Positions 20,551 to 29,714 of a stretch of DNA of 64,000 nucleotides are shown piece by piece. The stretch is from Bradyrhizobium amphicarpaeae. GTDB taxonomy: Bacteria; Pseudomonadota; Alphaproteobacteria; Rhizobiales; Xanthobacteraceae. The translations under genes were made by a program, and so were the position numbers. Position 1 is the first letter of the stretch, and each line of letters opens with the position of its first letter. The stretch is taken from positions 4,308,001 to 4,372,000 of the forward strand of contig NZ_CP029426.2 in the NCBI RefSeq assembly GCF_002266435.3, written 5' to 3'. A model generated the notes under the pieces. It saw only the letters and a list, made by a program, of their open reading frames with translations. It had not been told where the DNA came from and ran no database searches.

Positions 20551-21750
20551 GTGAAGATCACATCGATCGAGACGCTGCGCACCGAGGAATTCTCCAACGT
20601 CATCTGGGTGCGCGTTCACACCGACACCGGCATGATCGGTCTCGGCGAGACCTTCTATGGCGCCGGCGCGGTCGAGGCGCAGATCCACGACACCTTTGCC
20701 GGCCGCCTGCTCGGCCGCAATCCCCTTCACATCGAAGCCATTCACCGCGACATACTGAACCTGCCGATGGCGCAGTCCTCCACCGGGGTCGAATATCGCG
20801 CGGCCTCCGCGATCGACATCGCGCTGTGGGATTTGTTCGGCAAGGTCTGCAATCAGCCGGTGCACCAGATGCTCGGCGGCCTCTGCCGCGACAAGCAGCG
20901 CATCTACAACACCTGCGCCGGCACGCAATATGTGCGCTCGACCAATATCAGCCCGGTCGCAAACTGGAATCTCGGTGCCAACAAGGGACCGTACGAGGAT
21001 CTCGACGGCTTCATGAACCGCGCCGATGCACTCGCCGAAAGCCTGCTGGAGAGCGGCATCTCGGCGATGAAGATCTGGCCTTTCGATCCGGCGGCACAGG
21101 AAAACAAGGGCCTCTACATCACCGCCGCGCAGATGAAGCAGGCGATCGAGCCGTTCGAGAAGATCCGCAAGGCCGTCGGCGACAAGATGGAGATCATGGT
21201 GGAGCTCCACTCGCTGTGGAACCTGCCGACCGCCAAGCAGATCGCGCGCGCGCTCGAGCCCTACAAGCCGACCTGGTACGAAGACCCGATCCGCATGAAC
21301 TCGCCGCAGGCGCTGGCCGAATACGCGCGTTCGACCGACGTCTGGGTCTGCGCCAGCGAGACGCTGGGTTCACGCTTCCCCTACAAGGACATGCTCGACC
21401 GCGACGCCATGCACGTGGTGATGGCGGATCTGTGCTGGACCGGCGGCCTCACCGAGGGGCGCAAGATCGCGGCGATGGCGGAGACCTATCACCGGCCCTT
21501 CGCGCCGCACGATTGCATCGGCCCGATCGGCTTCATCGCCGCCATCCACATGTCGTTCAGCCAGCCCAATACTTTGATCCAGGAATCGGTGCGCGCCTTC
21601 TACAAGGGCTGGTACAATGAGCTCGTCACCACGATGCCGACGATCAAGGACGGCTACGTCTATCCGATGGAGGGCCCTGGTCTCGGCGTCGACCTTCTGC
21701 CCGCGGTATTCGACCGCTCCGACTTGACCGTGCGCCGTTCCAACGTCTGA
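20551..21750 (+). CDS. Enolase-superfamily sugar-acid dehydratase (mandelate racemase/MLE family)
   Basis: 399 residues from GTG 20551, which follows GGGAGGAG. The N-terminal capping domain (~1-120) precedes a barrel. Metal-binding acids appear as MVELHSLWN, WYEDPIR and ASETLG, and a catalytic-type histidine in PHDCIGPIG. The lysine-bearing strand reads AMKIWPFD. These features fit the acid-sugar dehydratases that abstract a proton next to the carboxylate and lose water. Exact sugar acid not deducible. It heads an operon with gluconate 5-dehydrogenase- and idonate 5-dehydrogenase-like genes. Confidence 0.85.
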   Translation: MKITSIETLRTEEFSNVIWVRVHTDTGMIGLGETFYGAGAVEAQIHDTFAGRLLGRNPLHIEAIHRDILNLPMAQSSTGVEYRAASAIDIALWDLFGKVCNQPVHQMLGGLCRDKQRIYNTCAGTQYVRSTNISPVANWNLGANKGPYEDLDGFMNRADALAESLLESGISAMKIWPFDPAAQENKGLYITAAQMKQAIEPFEKIRKAVGDKMEIMVELHSLWNLPTAKQIARALEPYKPTWYEDPIRMNSPQALAEYARSTDVWVCASETLGSRFPYKDMLDRDAMHVVMADLCWTGGLTEGRKIAAMAETYHRPFAPHDCIGPIGFIAAIHMSFSQPNTLIQESVRAFYKGWYNELVTTMPTIKDGYVYPMEGPGLGVDLLPAVFDRSDLTVRRSNV

Positions 21751-21762
21751 GGATTTCTTGAG

Positions 21763-22530
21763 ATGAGCACCGCCTTGTTCGACCTGTCCGGCCGCACCGC
21801 CCTCGTGACCGGCTCCTCCCGCGGCCTCGGCCGCGCCATTGCCGAGGGCATGGCGAAGGCCGGCGCCAGGATCATCATCAACGGCGTCGACCCCAAGCGA
21901 GTCGAGCAGGCCGTCGCCGAGTTCCGTGCCGCCGGTCATCAGGCCGAAGGCGCAGCCTTCAACGTCACCGACGAGCCCGCGATCGTCGCCGCCTTCGAGC
22001 GCTTCGACCGCGAAGGGATCGAGGTCGACATTCTCGTCAACAATGCCGGCATCCAGCACCGCAAGCCGCTGGTCGAGTTCACCACCGACGAATGGCGCAA
22101 GGTGATCGAGACCGACCTCACCAGCGCCTTCGTGATCGGCCGCGAGGCCGGCAAGCGCATGATCCCGCGCAAGCACGGCAAGATCATCAATATCGGCTCG
22201 CTCGGCAGCGAGCTTGCGCGCCCCACCATCGCGCCCTACACGGCGGCAAAAGGCGGCATCAAGAACCTGACCCGCTCGATGGCGGTGGAATGGGCCCAGC
22301 ACGGCATCCAGGCCAATGCGATCGGCCCCGGCTACATGCTCACCGACATGAACGAGGCGCTGGTCAACAACCCTGATTTCAACAATTGGCTGATGGGCCG
22401 CATCCCCTCCAAGCGCTGGGGCAAGCCGGACGAGCTGGTCGGCGCGGCGATCTTCCTGGCGTCGGCCGCCTCAGCTTACGTCAACGGCCAGATCATCTAT
22501 GTCGATGGCGGCATGATCGCCGCGATGTGA
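21763..22530 (+). CDS. SDR oxidoreductase, gluconate 5-dehydrogenase-like
   Basis: 255 residues. NAD(P)-binding motif TGSSRGLGRAIAEG, NNAG, active-site Ser in NIGSLGSE and YTAAKGG (Tyr-x-x-x-Lys). The C-terminal region PGYMLTDMNEALVN is typical of the gluconate 5-dehydrogenase (IdnO/Gno) group, which reversibly reduces 5-ketogluconate. It is 12 bp after the dehydratase and 20 bp before the next dehydrogenase in one operon. IdnO-like function is inferred from similarity and context. Confidence 0.82.
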   Translation: MSTALFDLSGRTALVTGSSRGLGRAIAEGMAKAGARIIINGVDPKRVEQAVAEFRAAGHQAEGAAFNVTDEPAIVAAFERFDREGIEVDILVNNAGIQHRKPLVEFTTDEWRKVIETDLTSAFVIGREAGKRMIPRKHGKIINIGSLGSELARPTIAPYTAAKGGIKNLTRSMAVEWAQHGIQANAIGPGYMLTDMNEALVNNPDFNNWLMGRIPSKRWGKPDELVGAAIFLASAASAYVNGQIIYVDGGMIAAM

Positions 22531-22550
22531 TCGCGAACAGGGAGCTAGCC

Positions 22551-23582
22551 ATGCGCGCCGTCGTCATTCACGCCCCGAAAGATCTGCGGATCGACAATTA
22601 TCCCGATCCGGCGCCCGGCCCGGGCGAGGTTCGCGTCAAGATCGCCAATGGCGGCATCTGCGGCTCCGATCTGCACTATTACCATCACGGCGGCTTCGGC
22701 GTGGTGCGCATCCAGCAGCCGATGGCGCTGGGGCACGAGATCGCCGGCGTGGTCGCCGCGATCGGTGATGGCGTCACCAGCGTGAAACCTGGCACGCGCG
22801 TCGCGGTCAATCCGAGCAGGCCGTGCGGCCAGTGCCTGCATTGCCAGGAAGGCATGCGCAACCAGTGCCTCGACATGCGCTTCCTCGGCAGCGCGATGCG
22901 CTTTCCCCATGTTCAAGGCGGTTTTCGCGAGTTCATCACGGTCGATGCCACGCAGGCCGTGCCGATCGCCGACAAGCTCTCGCTGGCGGAAGCTGCGGTC
23001 GCCGAACCGCTCGCGGTGTGCCTGCATGCCGGCAAGCAGGCCGGTCCCCTGCTCGGCAAGCGCGTGCTGATCACGGGCTGCGGTCCGATCGGCGCGCTGA
23101 TGATTTTGGTCTCGCGCTTCGGCGGCGCGTCCGAGATCGTGGTGACTGACGTGGCCGACGCGCCGCTGGCCGTCGCGAGAAAGCTCGGCGCGACGCATGC
23201 CATCAACGTCGCCACCGATGCCAGCGCACTCGATCCCTGGCGCGCCGGCAAGGGCGTGTTCGACACGCTGTTCGAGGCCTCGGGTAACCAGGCAGCGCTC
23301 CGCGCCGCGCTCGACGTGCTCCGGCCCGGCGCGACGCTGGTGCAGCTCGGCCTCGGCGGCGAGATGACGCTGCCGATCAATTCCATCGTTGCCAAGGAAT
23401 TGCAGCTGCGCGGCACCTTCCGCTTCGATCCCGAGTTCGAGCTGGCGGTGCGCCTGATGGGTGAAGGCCTGATCGACGTCAAGCCGCTGATCACGGCCAC
23501 GATGCCGTTCGAGAACGCGATCGCCGCCTTCGAGCTCGCCAGCGATCGCGCGCAGTCGATGAAGGTGCAACTGACGTTCTGA
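22551..23582 (+). CDS. idnD: Zinc-dependent dehydrogenase, L-idonate 5-dehydrogenase-like
   Basis: 343 residues of the medium-chain dehydrogenase family. Catalytic zinc site: GGICGSDLHYYHHGG and GHEIAG. Structural zinc: a four-cysteine set in CGQCLHCQEGMRNQC. Cofactor fold: LITGCGPIGALM. HYYHHGGFG and the conserved cysteine set match L-idonate 5-dehydrogenases, which oxidise L-idonate to 5-ketogluconate. GGGAG precedes the ATG at 22551. With the SDR next door it would form the idonate-to-gluconate route. Confidence 0.8.
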   Translation: MRAVVIHAPKDLRIDNYPDPAPGPGEVRVKIANGGICGSDLHYYHHGGFGVVRIQQPMALGHEIAGVVAAIGDGVTSVKPGTRVAVNPSRPCGQCLHCQEGMRNQCLDMRFLGSAMRFPHVQGGFREFITVDATQAVPIADKLSLAEAAVAEPLAVCLHAGKQAGPLLGKRVLITGCGPIGALMILVSRFGGASEIVVTDVADAPLAVARKLGATHAINVATDASALDPWRAGKGVFDTLFEASGNQAALRAALDVLRPGATLVQLGLGGEMTLPINSIVAKELQLRGTFRFDPEFELAVRLMGEGLIDVKPLITATMPFENAIAAFELASDRAQSMKVQLTF

Positions 23583-23583
23583 G

Positions 23584-24465
23584 TTACTGCTGCTGCGTTG
23601 GCCCTTCGATCAGCCGGTCGCTGACCAGCCGCACGGCACCGCGCTTCCACGAATAGTCCGCGCCGAGGCGCAGGCCAGAGTCGCCGCGCGCCAGCACCGC
23701 GCCGGTTCTCGCGTCGCGGATCTGGAAGCCGAGCGTGTATTCGGTCCGGCTGACCCGCCGCACGACGCCGATCAGCGACTGGTCCGCGCCGAGCTGATGC
23801 GCGATCGCCGCTTCGCAGCCTCCGCAATCGCGTAACGCGTGCGCCTTCACCGCCGCGTCGCCCACGTTGTCGACATCGACGGTCCGGTAGCGGCCGGATT
23901 GGCTGAGCACCTCGCGCACGCTGCCGGTGACTTCGGCCAGATAGGATGCATCCGAGGCGGCCGAGGCACCCACCGAGGCGGCAGTGGCGTCCTCCAGCTC
24001 GAAATCGAACACCGCCAACGTGACCCGCGTGGGCGTCGCAAGCGCCGCCATGACCTCGCGCGAGACGAAGATCTCGGCGCGCTCCCAGGATTCGTCGTTG
24101 TCGCCGCGGAAGGTGTAGAGCTTGTCCATCACGAGCTTTCTAGTCCCGACGTCGATCACCGCGACCTTGGCCCACTGCACCAGCGTGCTCGTCTTCTGGA
24201 TGCCGCCGATGACCTTGAACGCGGCGCCGTCCTTTGCCGACGGCACCAGCCGATAGCGGCCGCCCTCCCCGATGTCCCGCCTGAGCGCGGCCATGAAAGC
24301 CGATAGCCGCCGCTCATGGGCCGCGGTCTGGTTGGCCGGCTCGGCCGACGTATCGGTGTAGCTGAAATCGTCCATGGCAACGCCGATGGCCGCCTCGGCC
24401 GCAGCCGGCGAGCAGGACAGGACCACAAGGAGAACAGCCGAGAGAGCCAGCCGGAAGAGGAGCAT
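23584..24465 (-). CDS. Secreted DUF2380/DUF3280-like protein
   Basis: 293 residues. A signal peptide (~1-23, cleavage near AAAEA) is followed by two related halves: MDDFSYTDTS...GRYRLVPS and VFDFELEDAT...GRYRTVDV. The internal duplication suggests two copies of the same alpha/beta domain. This resembles the DUF2380/DUF3280 group, which I recall as frequent near methanol/ethanol dehydrogenase or formaldehyde regulatory genes. It diverges from a NarL-type two-component pair and converges with idnD at a 1-bp gap. Function unknown. Confidence 0.65.
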   Translation of the reverse strand: MLLFRLALSAVLLVVLSCSPAAAEAAIGVAMDDFSYTDTSAEPANQTAAHERRLSAFMAALRRDIGEGGRYRLVPSAKDGAAFKVIGGIQKTSTLVQWAKVAVIDVGTRKLVMDKLYTFRGDNDESWERAEIFVSREVMAALATPTRVTLAVFDFELEDATAASVGASAASDASYLAEVTGSVREVLSQSGRYRTVDVDNVGDAAVKAHALRDCGGCEAAIAHQLGADQSLIGVVRRVSRTEYTLGFQIRDARTGAVLARGDSGLRLGADYSWKRGAVRLVSDRLIEGPTQQQ

Positions 24466-24655
24466 GAGCAGTGCCTCGCGAGATCAAGCGGTGCGCAAAT
24501 CTCGGCAGCAGCTCTCGGACTGGCAACGGCGAGCTTCCCGGCGAGCGCCGGGAAAATTTCACGCCAGTGCACTGCAGCGGAGCCTGACGCTTTCCGAGGC
24601 CGGCGTTCTGCCGTTTAATGCGCGGGCGACAAATCCGTTCGCGCAAGGCACCCCG

Positions 24656-26038
24656 ATGTGGAACCGCCCGAGATTCGACCTCAAGGTCCGCTTGACGTTG
24701 CGCGTGGCCGCGATATCGGCCGCCTGCTTCGCCGCAATCTCCGCCTATTTCCTGATCACGGCCGATCGCGAGGCTCATGCGCGCATCGATAGCATCGCGG
24801 CGATCGTGGCGAAGTCGCTGGAGCTGCAACAGGGCAAGATCCAGTGGGCGGCGAGCCCGCGCGACTTTCCCAACCTCGATCCCGTCGCGGCCTATGTGAT
24901 GACGCCCGGCCTGTGTCTGGCATTCCGTGGCCCGGGCGGCGAGATGCTGCAGCGGTTCTGCAGCGGTGCGCCTGCCCCGCCGAGCCCGTCGCCGCAGGTC
25001 TTCACGGCCTTCTATCGCAGCCTGTTCGATCCCGGCCGCGAAGCGGCACGGCCCGTGGTCGTGCGCGGCACCAGGCTCGGCGAGACCGTGGTCTCGGTCG
25101 ATCCCGCGGTGCAGACGGCGGAGGCCTGGCACGAGGCCGGCCGGCTGATGATCGCGCTTGCGATCGCGCTGCCGCTGTTGTGCCTGCTGGTCTACGCCGC
25201 GCTGGCGCGCGCGCTGCGCCCGACCCGCCTGATCCGCACCGGCCTCGAACGGATCGCCGCCAACGACCTCTCCGCGCGGCTGCCGCCGTTCGATCTCGCC
25301 GAACTCTCCGCGATCAGCGACGGCTTCAACCATCTCGCCGAGAGCCTCGACAATGCGCTTTCCGAACGCAGCGAGCTGACTCGGAAGCTGATCGCGCTGC
25401 AAGATGACGAGCGCCGCCATCTGGCGCGCGAGCTGCACGACGAGTTCGGCCAGTCGCTCGCCGCCATCCGCGCGCTGGCCTCCTCCGCCCGCCAGACCGC
25501 GGTGCAGGACTGCCCCGCTTTGCTCTCCGAGTGCGACGGTATCGCGCGGACCGCGACCGGCATGATGGAGACGCTGCGCGGCACGCTGTTCCGGCTCCGG
25601 CCGCCCGACGTCGAGGAACTCGGGCTGGTTGCGAGCCTGGAAGGGCTCGTTGCGGGCTGGAACGGACGCAGTCGCGGCGAGACGCGCTTTTCGATCCAGT
25701 TCGACGGCGCGTTCGAGACTTTGCCCGCCGCGATCAGCGCGAACCTCTACCGCATCGTGCAGGAGGCGCTCACCAACGCCGCCAAGCATGCCGGCGCCAC
25801 CAAGGTCGGCCTGCATTTGACGATGGCGGCCAACGAGATCGCGCTCGCCATCGACGACGACGGAAGGCCCGGCGATGCCGCCGGCAAATCCGGCATGGGC
25901 TTGCTCGGCATGCGCGAGCGCGTGGCGGCCCTGCGCGGCCGGATGAGCTTCGAGGTCGGCGCCAACGGCGGCGCGGCGCTGCGCGTCGTCATTCCGCTCA
26001 CCACCGCCGACAGGCAAACGCTGGAGCATGCGGCATGA
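24656..26038 (+). CDS. NarL-type (HisKA_3) membrane sensor kinase
   Basis: 460 residues from the ATG at 24656; upstream in-frame starts reach into the promoter of the divergent gene. Transmembrane helices at ~18-36 and ~162-182 bracket a periplasmic sensor. A HAMP-like region with ARALRPTRLIRTGLERIA follows. The HisKA_3 dimerisation box reads HLARELHDEFGQSLAAIRAL and the HATPase has EALTNAAKHAGA and GMGLLGMRERV. The adjacent LuxR-type regulator overlaps by four bases. Layout resembles the FlhS/NarX group; the signal is unknown. Confidence 0.88.
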   Translation: MWNRPRFDLKVRLTLRVAAISAACFAAISAYFLITADREAHARIDSIAAIVAKSLELQQGKIQWAASPRDFPNLDPVAAYVMTPGLCLAFRGPGGEMLQRFCSGAPAPPSPSPQVFTAFYRSLFDPGREAARPVVVRGTRLGETVVSVDPAVQTAEAWHEAGRLMIALAIALPLLCLLVYAALARALRPTRLIRTGLERIAANDLSARLPPFDLAELSAISDGFNHLAESLDNALSERSELTRKLIALQDDERRHLARELHDEFGQSLAAIRALASSARQTAVQDCPALLSECDGIARTATGMMETLRGTLFRLRPPDVEELGLVASLEGLVAGWNGRSRGETRFSIQFDGAFETLPAAISANLYRIVQEALTNAAKHAGATKVGLHLTMAANEIALAIDDDGRPGDAAGKSGMGLLGMRERVAALRGRMSFEVGANGGAALRVVIPLTTADRQTLEHAA

Positions 26039-26697
26039 GCGCGGCCGAAGCCTCCATCCTGCTGGTCGACGACCATTCCGTGGTGCGCGAGGGCTATCGC
26101 TCGGTGCTCCAGAAACAGCCGGGCCTTCGCGTCATCGCCGAGGCCGCCGATGGCGCGGAAGCCTATCGTCTGTACAAATCAGAGACACCGGACCTCGTCA
26201 TCATGGATCTGAGCATGCCCGGCATCGGCGGGATCGAGACCGTCAGACGGATCCGGCAGTGGGACAAGGGCGCGAGAATCCTGATCTTCACCATGCACCA
26301 GAATGCGGGCTTCGCCGTGCAGGCGATCCGCGCCGGCGCCAGGGGTTACGTCACCAAGACCAGCCCGCCGGAAACGCTGGTGCGGGCCGTGATGGACGTG
26401 CTCGCCGGCAAGATCGCCATCAGCCCCGACATCGACCATGAGCTGGCGCTGAGCCGGCTCGGCGGCGAAAGCTCGGCCGCCGACGTCCTCACCGCCCGCG
26501 AGTTCGAGGTGCTGCGGCTGCTGCTCGCCGAGAAGACCACCGACGAGATCGCGGAGACGCTGCATGTCAGCCCGAAGACGGTGGCGAACCTGCATTCCCT
26601 GATCAAGGACAAGCTCGGCGTCGGCTCCGACATCGAACTGGTCCGCCTTGCGCTGCGCCAGGGACTTTTGACGGAGCCCGATCTCGGCGAGGCCTGA
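26035..26697 (+). CDS. NarL/LuxR-family response regulator
   Basis: 220 residues. Receiver with LVDDH at 10-14, phospho-Asp 58 in VIMDLSMPG, and the conserved KT pair in GARGYVTKTS. A GerE/LuxR helix-turn-helix occupies ~150-210 (LTAREFEVLRLLLAEKTTDEIAETLHVSPKTV, cited here as a region). The ATG overlaps the kinase stop (ATGA), so the two proteins are a cognate pair. Targets are not visible; the divergent DUF2380-like gene is a candidate. Confidence 0.9.
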   Translation: MSAAEASILLVDDHSVVREGYRSVLQKQPGLRVIAEAADGAEAYRLYKSETPDLVIMDLSMPGIGGIETVRRIRQWDKGARILIFTMHQNAGFAVQAIRAGARGYVTKTSPPETLVRAVMDVLAGKIAISPDIDHELALSRLGGESSAADVLTAREFEVLRLLLAEKTTDEIAETLHVSPKTVANLHSLIKDKLGVGSDIELVRLALRQGLLTEPDLGEA

Positions 26698-26711
26698 CCG
26701 CGCACCTGCCG

Positions 26712-27674
26712 TCAGGGCGCAAGATTCGTTCCGTCAGGCGCAAATGCCTCAACCATATCGCCGATCCTGAACGACATCATGTCACGGCCGACGAGCAGAG
26801 GTCCTTTGTAAGTCGCGCGTGTGCGCAGGATCAGCGGCTCTTCCGGAATGTCGGGCGCAGGCTTCACCGTACCGAATACGATGTGGGAGTAAACGGCGAG
26901 TTTCGGCCTCGCAGTCGCAAAGATCCGGCCGGCCTCCTCGGGCGAGGTGTGGTGCGCCTGAATGTCCTTGTAGACAGGATTTTTGACCAACAGCTCCGGC
27001 TCGATCACCGCGACCTCGTGGATCAGCAGATCGGCGCCTTCGGCCGCCTTCGCGATCCGCTCGTCATATTTGGTGTCGCCCGACAGCACGACCTTGTGGC
27101 CGCCATATTCGACGACGTAACCGAACGACGGCTTGATTTTCTCGCCGTGATTGACCTCGATCGCGGTGACCTTGACGCCGTTGCTGTCGTAGACGGTCCC
27201 GGCCTCGATATCCTTTGCGGCAAATGTGATCCCGACGGGATCGAGGTGCTCATCATCGATACGAATGCGGATGTCGTCCGCAAAAGCCTTCGTCAGGTTC
27301 TCCGTCATAGCAACGGTGCCCTTGGGCCCGTAGAGCTTCATCGGTCCTTTGCGGGACGCCCAGGGCGTGGCAAGCCAGCCGGTCAGCCACATGTCGGGAA
27401 GGCCAACGAGGTGGTCAGAATGCAGATGGGTGATGAAATTGGCAGTGATCGCGCCGAGCGGGATCTTCAGCTTGTAGAGCTGCATGGTCGAGCCGCGGCC
27501 GAGATCAAACAGCAGCTTCTCGCTCCCCGCCTCCACCAATGTCGACGCACTGAAGCTGGTCGGCCGCGGCGTCGGCACGCCGGTGCCGAGCAGCGTGACC
27601 TTCATCGGTTCGGCCAAAGCAGACATACTGAACGCGAGCAGCACGAGGCCTGCCCTCACGAGGGTTGCGAGCAT
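26712..27674 (-). CDS. Exported MBL-fold metallo-hydrolase (RNase Z/lactonase-like)
   Basis: 320 residues. A signal peptide (~1-21, ending SALA) is followed by the MBL fold: LLGTGVPTPRP, HLHSDHLVGL (zinc ligands), LSGDTKYDE and a late SHIVFG. The pattern GTG-P and HSDH is shared by RNase Z-like hydrolases and arylsulfatase-type MBL proteins; a periplasmic location argues against tRNA processing and for a small-molecule ester or lactone substrate. It is the last gene of a minus-strand pair, 45 bp after the extradiol dioxygenase. Confidence 0.8.
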   Translation of the reverse strand: MLATLVRAGLVLLAFSMSALAEPMKVTLLGTGVPTPRPTSFSASTLVEAGSEKLLFDLGRGSTMQLYKLKIPLGAITANFITHLHSDHLVGLPDMWLTGWLATPWASRKGPMKLYGPKGTVAMTENLTKAFADDIRIRIDDEHLDPVGITFAAKDIEAGTVYDSNGVKVTAIEVNHGEKIKPSFGYVVEYGGHKVVLSGDTKYDERIAKAAEGADLLIHEVAVIEPELLVKNPVYKDIQAHHTSPEEAGRIFATARPKLAVYSHIVFGTVKPAPDIPEEPLILRTRATYKGPLLVGRDMMSFRIGDMVEAFAPDGTNLAP

Positions 27675-27719
27675 ATCTTTCCTTCCTTCGATGTCAGATC
27701 ATTGCCGTGCGGCCGCGGA

Positions 27720-28703
27720 TCATTCGCGCGCGATCACCTGGTCCAGCCACGCGCAGTTGAGCGGCGGCACGCGGGGATCGGCGACGCGGATGCCGCGGGC
27801 CGCCGCATCGAGCCGCATGTCGCGCAGGCGCTTGCGCTGCTCTTCCGGCATATGCAGCCGCTCGTGACCCCACAGCGACGGTCCATCGAACGTCTCGTGC
27901 GGTTGCCAGGTGTCGGGATCGATCACGCGCGCGCCCCAGCCATATTCGATGAAGAAGCCGGAGGGCGTGTTCACGTAGAACGAGGTCATGTGGTCGTTGG
28001 TGTGCCGGCCCAGCGTATAGGCGATACGGCCCTCGTCCAGCTGCGCGAGGTCGTAGCCTTGACCGACATCGTCGAGGCTGCCGAGCTCGACCATGAAGTG
28101 ATGCATCGCCTTGCGTCCCGAGCCGACCATCGCAAAGGAGTGGTGGCGGCCGTTGACGTGGAAGAAATACAGCCCATAGGGCTTCAGTCCGAAATCCGAG
28201 ACGTGGAAGCCGAGCACGTCGCGATAGAACGGCAACAGCAACTCGACATTCTCCACGTTGAGCACGACATGCCCCATGCCGAGCGCGCCGGTGCGGAAAC
28301 CCGAGATCGGCCGGCCCGGGCTGAAGGGCTCGCTCGCAAGCTCCGGCTTGCAGAAGGCCTCGAGCCGGTTGCCGGCGGGGTCGGCAAACGCGATCAGCTC
28401 GGCGACATGGCGCTCGTCGGCGAGCGCGCGCGCGCAGCGCGTCACCTTGACGCCGTGGCTTTCGAGCCGGCCCGCCAATTGATCCAGCTCTGCCGTGGAC
28501 GGCACCTCCCACCCCATCACCGCAAGGCCGGCGTCACTGCTGCCGTCGACGATCAGCCGCTGCTTGCGATCGTCCATGCGGAACGCGCGCATCTTGCCGC
28601 CGCGATCGACCTGCTGCATGCCGAGCAGCCCTGTCGCCATCCGGCCCCACTGATCGAGCTGCGACGAGTTGATCCCGATATAACCGAGTGCTGTGATTTC
28701 CAT
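27720..28703 (-). CDS. Extradiol ring-cleavage dioxygenase (VOC, type I)
   Basis: 327 residues with two VOC (beta-alpha-beta-beta-beta) halves. The likely iron ligands lie in the C-terminal half: histidine in GMGHVVLN, histidine in HTNDHMTSFYV and glutamate in FFIEYGW, matching the 2-His-1-carboxylate set of BphC-like enzymes. It would open catecholic rings next to one hydroxyl, making a semialdehyde-type product. Its neighbour MhpA-like hydroxylase could make the catechol, so 2,3-dihydroxyphenylpropionate or a biphenyl-like catechol are candidate substrates. Divergent from an IclR regulator. Confidence 0.83.
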   Translation of the reverse strand: MEITALGYIGINSSQLDQWGRMATGLLGMQQVDRGGKMRAFRMDDRKQRLIVDGSSDAGLAVMGWEVPSTAELDQLAGRLESHGVKVTRCARALADERHVAELIAFADPAGNRLEAFCKPELASEPFSPGRPISGFRTGALGMGHVVLNVENVELLLPFYRDVLGFHVSDFGLKPYGLYFFHVNGRHHSFAMVGSGRKAMHHFMVELGSLDDVGQGYDLAQLDEGRIAYTLGRHTNDHMTSFYVNTPSGFFIEYGWGARVIDPDTWQPHETFDGPSLWGHERLHMPEEQRKRLRDMRLDAAARGIRVADPRVPPLNCAWLDQVIARE

Positions 28704-28847
28704 CGAATTCCTCCCGAAGGCATCGCGCGTGCCGCAATGCGGCGAACTTGATACCGGCCGCGCACGATTCTACGGTGGCGTTCCGCAATCGCTTCGCGTT
28801 CGCAACGATAATCGCGGGACCGTGCGCCACAAGGGAGGAAATGCGAA

Positions 28848-29639
28848 GTGTCCAAGGAGCGGACGGACAAGACTGCCCCCCGGCAGTCGGAAGGCGTCCG
28901 CGCCTTCAAGCGCGGACTCGACGTGCTGCGGGAGGTCAACCGCTCCGGCGGCATCCGTGCGGGCGACGTCGCCCGCACACTCGACCTGCCCCGCCCCACC
29001 GTCTACCGCCTGCTCGAGACGCTGGAGGAACTCGGCTATATCGCCCGCAGCGCCAGCGACGACCGATTTCGCGTCACCCGGCGCGCACTGAGTCTCGGCG
29101 ACGGCTATGATCCCGGCGTGGTGATCTGCCAGGCGGCGGCGCCCTATCTTGCCGAACTCAGCAAGACCCTGGTCTGGCCGGTCGATCTCTCCACGTACGA
29201 GAACGCGGCGATGGTCGTGCAGGAGACCACGCATTCGCGCAGCCCGCTCTCGATCGACCGCGGCATGATCGGCAAGCGCCTGCCGATGCTGCGGACCTCC
29301 GCGGGCCGCGCCTATCTCGCCGCCTGTCCAGCCCATGAGCGCGAACTGATCCTCAATCATTTGCGCCGCATCGACGAGGCCGACGACCGCCCCTTTCTCG
29401 ACCAAGCCCGCCTCGACCGCATGATCGCCGAGACGCAAGCGCGAGGTTACGCGATCCGCAGCGAGGGCGAGTACAATCCCAAGACTGCCTCGATCGCCGT
29501 GCCCATCGTGCGCAACGATGCCGTGTTCGGCTGCATCTCCATCATCTGGATCCGTTCGGCATTGGGAATCGAGGAGGCCACGGCGCTGTTCGCGGGCCAG
29601 CTTCAGGAGACGGCCGCCGCCATTCCGGCCGAGATCTAG
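28848..29639 (+). CDS. IclR-family regulator (MhpR-like)
   Basis: 263 residues from GTG 28848, with GGGAGGAA before it. The N-terminal winged helix has VARTLDLPRPTVYRLLETLEE, and the C-terminal effector domain (~95-255) follows. IclR proteins of the MhpR/PcaR group activate aromatic catabolism genes with the aromatic acid as ligand. It lies between the divergent dioxygenase gene and the downstream hydroxylase, so it probably controls both. A pair of 11-bp direct repeats (GCGTTCCGCAA at 28777, GCGTTCGCAAC at 28795) in the promoter may be its site, which is weakly supported. Confidence 0.88.
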   Translation: MSKERTDKTAPRQSEGVRAFKRGLDVLREVNRSGGIRAGDVARTLDLPRPTVYRLLETLEELGYIARSASDDRFRVTRRALSLGDGYDPGVVICQAAAPYLAELSKTLVWPVDLSTYENAAMVVQETTHSRSPLSIDRGMIGKRLPMLRTSAGRAYLAACPAHERELILNHLRRIDEADDRPFLDQARLDRMIAETQARGYAIRSEGEYNPKTASIAVPIVRNDAVFGCISIIWIRSALGIEEATALFAGQLQETAAAIPAEI

Positions 29640-29714
29640 GCGGCCGTCCGCTGGGCGGACACTTCGGCCGGCGGCGTTGATGCTGCGGCGCGGCTTGGGG
29701 GAGAGATGGGCCCC

